A stretch of DNA of 5,742 bases from Clostridia bacterium (GTDB lineage: Bacteria > Bacillota > Clostridia > Oscillospirales > Acutalibacteraceae), in the NCBI GenBank assembly GCA_017631745.1, contig JAGBSR010000126.1, positions 1 to 5,742 of the forward strand, given 5' to 3'. Of this stretch, positions 4,743 to 5,742 are shown in pieces. The position numbers and the translations under genes are program-made. Every line of letters starts with the position of its first letter. The first letter of the stretch is position 1. The notes beneath the pieces were generated by a model. That model did no database searches, was not told the DNA's origin, and saw only the letters and a program-made list of their open reading frames with translations.

Positions 4743-4798
4743 CCCTCGCCGTGCAGGCGTCACTTTTGCTGGCGCCCAAAAGTGACCAAAACGCGCTG
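4743..4798 (-). repeat. Dispersed hairpin repeat, copy B, abutting murD stop codon
   Basis: On the minus strand this reads as the same unit as 986-1042. The stem is GTCACTTTTG with CAAAAGTGAC (+ strand coordinates 4777-4786 and 4759-4768), 10 perfect pairs with the loop GGCGCCAG, then a tail ending GGCGAGGG (4750 down to 4743). Relative to copy A, two adjacent base pairs are swapped compensatorily (T-A to C-G and G-C to A-T), so the paired state has been kept. It starts 4 nt after the murD stop, in the same orientation relative to its gene as copy A. Confidence 0.8.
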
Positions 4799-4801
4799 TT
4801 A

Positions 4802-5742
4802 TTATTCTTCTAAGGCTTTCACATATTCCTTAAACATTTCGCCTCTTTGCTGATAGCACTTAAACATACCCCAGGATGCACAAGCAGGTGACAGCAAACA
4901 GCAATCTCCGCTCTGTGCACTCTCATAGCAGATGTCAACAGCCTCTTTCAAATCCTCAGCAAAGCAGTAATCCTTAAAACCGATAGCATCGCAGGCACTT
5001 GCAATTTTCTCCCTTGTCTGACCGATAAGCACAAGCTTTCTCACCTTGTCGGGGAAGTGGCTCACCCACTCGGAAAAATCAGCATCCTTGTCATATCCGC
5101 CGCCGATAAGCACTGTTGTCGAGGGCATAGCATCAATTGCCTTGATAGCTGCATCGGTGTTGGTACCCTTAGAGTCGTTGTAGTATTTAACGCCGTTTTT
5201 GGTTGCCACATATTCTATTCTGTGCTCAACGGCAGTGAAGCGTCTGAGGGCAGCCTTGATAGTATCTTCATCTACGCCGAAGTTTTTTGTCATAGCCACG
5301 GCAGCCATAATATTTTCGTAGTTGTGAAGACCCACGAGATTTGTTTCGTGAACATTGATATAGGGTGTTATAGTGCCCCTTTCAGCGAAGTAAATGGTGC
5401 CGTCCTTATAGAAATATCCGTCGCTGAGCTCTCGAAGGGAGCTGAAGAAAATCACATTACAGCTGAGTGTTTTGCCGAATTCACGAAGTACATCATCTTC
5501 ATAGTTGAGCACACAGAAATCATCGGCCCTCTGATTTTTTGCAATGCTCTTTTTGATGTCGGCATAGTTTTCCATAGTCTTATGACGATCAAGGTGGTCG
5601 GGAGTAATATTGAGAATTGCGCTGACCTTTGGTCTGAAGGTTATCATAGTCTCAAGCTGGAAAGAGCTGATTTCTGCAACGGTTGCACCGCCCTCTTTTG
5701 AAGTCAGAGCAAGACCCGTATAGGGGATTTCTATATTACCCA
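4802..5742 (-). CDS. murD: UDP-N-acetylmuramoyl-L-alanine--D-glutamate ligase MurD (5' end outside window)
   Basis: MurD adds D-glutamate to UDP-MurNAc-L-Ala using ATP in cytoplasmic peptidoglycan precursor synthesis. The frame is open to the window edge, so Met at 5645-5647 is internal and about 313 C-terminal residues are present. The first visible residues, GNIEIPYTGLAL and VAEISSFQLE, belong to the central ATPase domain. NITPDHLDRH then matches the Mur ligase signature, and YADIKKSI includes a Lys at about the place of the carbamylated residue. LVGLHNYENIMAA, EHRIEYV and NDSKGTNTDAA mark the junction and the C-terminal domain. LLSPACASWGMF near the end is MurD-specific and distinguishes it from MurC, MurE and MurF. 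The stop is TAA at 4804-4802. It converges with the methyltransferase; a bidirectional terminator and a hairpin repeat lie between them. No truncating defects are seen in the part present. Confidence 0.96.
   Translation of the reverse strand, partial: GNIEIPYTGLALTSKEGGATVAEISSFQLETMITFRPKVSAILNITPDHLDRHKTMENYADIKKSIAKNQRADDFCVLNYEDDVLREFGKTLSCNVIFFSSLRELSDGYFYKDGTIYFAERGTITPYINVHETNLVGLHNYENIMAAVAMTKNFGVDEDTIKAALRRFTAVEHRIEYVATKNGVKYYNDSKGTNTDAAIKAIDAMPSTTVLIGGGYDKDADFSEWVSHFPDKVRKLVLIGQTREKIASACDAIGFKDYCFAEDLKEAVDICYESAQSGDCCLLSPACASWGMFKCYQQRGEMFKEYVKALEE

Noticed and set aside
5057..5701. Plus-strand open frame of 214 codons
   Set aside because: It is antisense to murD, whose motifs are unambiguous. 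No promoter or ribosome binding site of its own was seen.
1..5742. CRISPR array, complete insertion sequence, SRP RNA gene or riboswitch
   Set aside because: No regularly spaced direct repeats, no transposase, no SRP RNA-like conserved stem-loop, and no known aptamer pattern were found in any intergenic stretch.

Overview
The window reads as a chromosomal segment of a Gram-positive Firmicute, most likely a class Clostridia organism of the gut or rumen type; the genus cannot be set from this stretch. The grounds are strong GGAGG-type ribosome binding sites, SigA-type TTGACA/TATAAT promoters, a TTG start codon, and the Firmicutes gene order ylxM-ffh-rpsP-khpA.

Layout. Positions 1-985 (+) hold the 3' part of an FGGY-family sugar kinase (xylulokinase-like). 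A 348-bp intergenic region follows, and it is unusually dense. It contains a hairpin repeat abutting the stop codon, an intrinsic terminator, a 78-nt element that folds into a perfect cloverleaf (a 12-bp outer stem and three 7-bp hairpins), and a consensus promoter bracketed by two copies of one palindrome. Positions 1334-3674 (+) form the signal-recognition-particle/ribosome operon: ylxM, ffh, rpsP (S16) and khpA (KH-domain RNA-binding protein, starting at TTG 3441). It ends in a clear terminator at 3683-3712. A second intergenic region carries another repeat-rich element and an extended -10 promoter that drives a SAM-dependent methyltransferase (3919-4674, +). A bidirectional terminator and another copy of the hairpin repeat separate it from murD, which is convergent (4802-5742, -) and whose 5' end lies outside the window.

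How the genes work together. YlxM and Ffh belong to the co-translational protein targeting machinery, S16 to the small ribosomal subunit, and KhpA is a small RNA chaperone commonly encoded next to rpsP. The usual downstream partners rimM, trmD and rplS are absent here; an unrelated methyltransferase with different codon use occupies the place. The kinase (sugar catabolism) and murD (peptidoglycan precursor synthesis) are functionally separate neighbours.

The protein-coding genes are ordinary. The unusual material is intergenic: all three gene-unit boundaries carry structured dispersed repeats, two of them with compensatory base-pair changes between copies. One boundary also carries the cloverleaf, and the SRP operon promoter has a twin palindrome pair that looks like an operator.
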